Assembly: GCA_945863085.1 (NCBI GenBank)
Contig: CAMBCD010000129.1
Location: 1 to 7,548, forward strand
Direction of reading: 5' to 3'
Origin: Bordetella parapertussis
GTDB taxonomy: Bacteria > Pseudomonadota > Gammaproteobacteria > Burkholderiales > SG8-41
Length of the DNA stretch: 7,548 nt
Shown here: piece by piece, positions 6,315-7,548 of the stretch
How positions within the stretch are numbered: the first letter of the stretch is position 1
Layout: each line of letters begins with the position of its first letter
Made by a program: the position numbers and the translations under genes
The notes under the pieces: generated by a model
What the model saw: only the letters and a program-made list of their open reading frames with translations
What the model was told of the DNA's origin: nothing
The model's database searches: none

Positions 6315-6329
6315 CGCCCGGGTCGGGCG
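6315..6329. repeat. Perfect 6-bp inverted repeat just after the kinase stop
   Basis: CGCCCG and CGGGCG are separated by three bases, giving a stable all-GC hairpin two bases past the kinase stop codon. On the minus strand it is followed by TTCCTC, not a run of T, so it is at best a weak terminator or attenuator. It may partly separate expression of the kinase from the downstream operon. Confidence 0.35.
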
Positions 6330-6330
6330 G

Positions 6331-7548
6331 TCACGACAGTTTGACGCGGAATGTGGAGCCCCGGTACGGAGCACTGTCGGCTTCGACTTGCCAGCCGTGG
6401 TGATCGCAGATGCGTTTGACGATGGCGAGGCCGAGTCCGAAACCTTCGCCCTGTTCACTGCCACGGTGGAATCGCCCGAAAATGTGCGGCAACTGTTCGG
6501 GCGCTATGCCGGCACCGGAGTCGGCAACGGTCAGCCAGCCGTCATCCAGGCTGACGCGAATATGGCCGTGTCCGGTGTACATCACTGCGTTGCGCAGCAG
6601 GTTGGTGATGACGATGTCGAGCGCCTGCCGGTTGAGTGTCAGCACGGCCTCGGCAGGGACGGTGTTTTCGAACAGGAGTTGTTTGGCTGCGATTTCCGTG
6701 AGCAGCGGCCGCACTGCGTCGTTTACGCATTCTGCAATGGCCACGGTTTCCCGGGTGCCGGCGGCCTGCGCCCGGGCGAGGAACAGCAGCATTTCGATCT
6801 GCCCGGTCATGCGTTTGGCGGCGGTGGCAATCCCGGAAATGCGCGCCCTGGTCTTGTCGCTCAGCCCGGGTTCCGTTTCCAGCAGTTCACAGCTGGTGCG
6901 GATCGCTGTCAGCGGAGTGCGCAATTCATGACTGGCATTGCCGGTGAACTCCTGTTCCCTGGCGATCAGTTCGCGGATGCGGGTTTCGTACTGGTCAAGC
7001 GCAAGGGCCAGTGCCGAGACTTCCGCGTCCTGTCCCTCCTGCGCCAGCGGGGCGCGGCTCAATCCGGGGTCGAGCGAGGCCACACGGGCGGCGAGATCCG
7101 TGATCTGATGGGTGAGCAGGCCGGCGATCCAGTAGCCCAGTACTGCAGCCACCACCATGATGGTGGCCAGGGCGAACAGCACGAGTCTTCTGAACTGTTG
7201 TTCCCGTAACTCGTGCGGGCCCGCGTCGTAGGCCACGATGTAGCGGACGCTGTCGACGACGCGCACGGCAACGTGCTGTTCGTCGATGTCGCGGCCGATT
7301 TCGTGCATACCGGCCGCCAGGCCGCGCATTTTTTCCGGAACGCGCTGCAGATCCGACGCCGTGCGTACTACGTAATATTGCAGATTCGGGCCTGGCTCCC
7401 GGACGATGGACGGATTTTCACGCTGATGCTGGATCAGGAAATCCATTTCTTCGCTGACGATCTGATCGACCAGTCCTTCCTCGAGATCCTCGGAGGCGGC
7501 ATACAGGGTGATGGCCAGTGCCGAGACCACCGCAATGCAGGCGATGGC
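6331..7548 (-). CDS. Sensor histidine kinase of a two-component system, 5' end cut by window edge
   Basis: An inner-membrane sensor kinase that should autophosphorylate and pass phosphate to a response regulator encoded outside the window. The 405 visible residues begin inside the first membrane helix (to about 17). A periplasmic sensor region of about 100 residues (18-120) follows, then helix 2 (122-146), a HAMP-like linker, and HisKA with phospho-acceptor H207 (FTGNASHELRTPL). The ATPase domain has the N box NLLRNAVMYTG (316-326), G1 DSGAGIAP (343-350), F box FGRFHRG and G2 GFGLGLAIVK (369-378). All catalytic boxes look intact. The sensor region is rich in acidic residues next to the membrane, including an E20-x-x-E23 pair. 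Its style recalls sensors of Pseudomonas and Xanthomonas that monitor envelope state or metals (the ColS type), but I cannot assign it. An in-frame GTG at 7530 is not the true start, because hydrophobic helix residues continue upstream to the edge. It precedes the lipid-type operon by 80 bases. Confidence 0.93.
   Translation of the reverse strand, partial: AIACIAVVSALAITLYAASEDLEEGLVDQIVSEEMDFLIQHQRENPSIVREPGPNLQYYVVRTASDLQRVPEKMRGLAAGMHEIGRDIDEQHVAVRVVDSVRYIVAYDAGPHELREQQFRRLVLFALATIMVVAAVLGYWIAGLLTHQITDLAARVASLDPGLSRAPLAQEGQDAEVSALALALDQYETRIRELIAREQEFTGNASHELRTPLTAIRTSCELLETEPGLSDKTRARISGIATAAKRMTGQIEMLLFLARAQAAGTRETVAIAECVNDAVRPLLTEIAAKQLLFENTVPAEAVLTLNRQALDIVITNLLRNAVMYTGHGHIRVSLDDGWLTVADSGAGIAPEQLPHIFGRFHRGSEQGEGFGLGLAIVKRICDHHGWQVEADSAPYRGSTFRVKLS

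Noticed and set aside
6315..6329. Rho-independent terminator after the kinase
   Set aside because: The six-base GC stem is real, but no T-run follows on the minus strand; kept only as an inverted repeat.
6223..7209. Plus-strand open frame of 328 codons opposite the histidine kinase
   Set aside because: It lies over intact HisKA and ATPase boxes on the minus strand; codon bias creates the open antisense frame.
7528..7530. GTG as the start of the histidine kinase
   Set aside because: Hydrophobic membrane-helix codons continue in frame from here to the window edge, so the true start lies outside.

Overview
The window is about 7.5 kb of high-GC DNA. It is almost wholly coding, and every credible gene lies on the minus strand, so the biological order runs from position 7548 down to 1. 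Protein families and base composition suggest a Gram-negative member of the Pseudomonadota, probably gamma or beta. I cannot name the genus from this sequence. There is no RNA gene, insertion sequence, CRISPR array or integrase.

Layout in transcription order: (a) 7548-6331, most of a membrane sensor histidine kinase, cut by the window edge inside its first membrane helix; (b) 6330-6251, an 80-base gap with TGTGA-type direct repeats and two small hairpins; (c) 6250-5615, a thermostable-haemolysin (delta-VPH) family protein; (d) 5627-4116, an AMP-binding acyl-CoA-synthetase-like enzyme; (e) 4129-3443, a haem-oxygenase-like (HDO/TenA-fold) putative diiron oxidase; (f) 3446-2640, a short-chain dehydrogenase/reductase; (g) 2608-680, a membrane LtaS/MdoB-type phosphoglycerol-transferase-like enzyme; (h) 690-1, a PAP2 membrane phosphatase running off the edge. 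Genes c-f and g-h overlap by 4-14 bases and f-g are 31 bases apart, so c-h look like one translationally coupled operon. No stretch over 100 bases lacks a gene.

Taken together, an acyl-activating ligase, a putative acyltransferase-like 'haemolysin', a diiron oxidase and a reductase look like a small pathway that activates and modifies a fatty-acyl or other carboxylate substrate. The LtaS-like transferase and PAP2 phosphatase act on phospho-head-groups at the outer face of the inner membrane. The upstream kinase may control the set in response to an envelope signal. The family calls are well supported by motifs. The joint pathway is inference, and I know of no characterised product for this gene combination. 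It is the best candidate here for an undescribed system.

Three start sites were set by ribosome-binding sites rather than by the longest frame: GTG 4129 for the HDO gene, the second ATG (3446) for the reductase and ATG 2608 for the LtaS-like gene. The PAP2 gene starts at GTG 690, which overlaps its neighbour.
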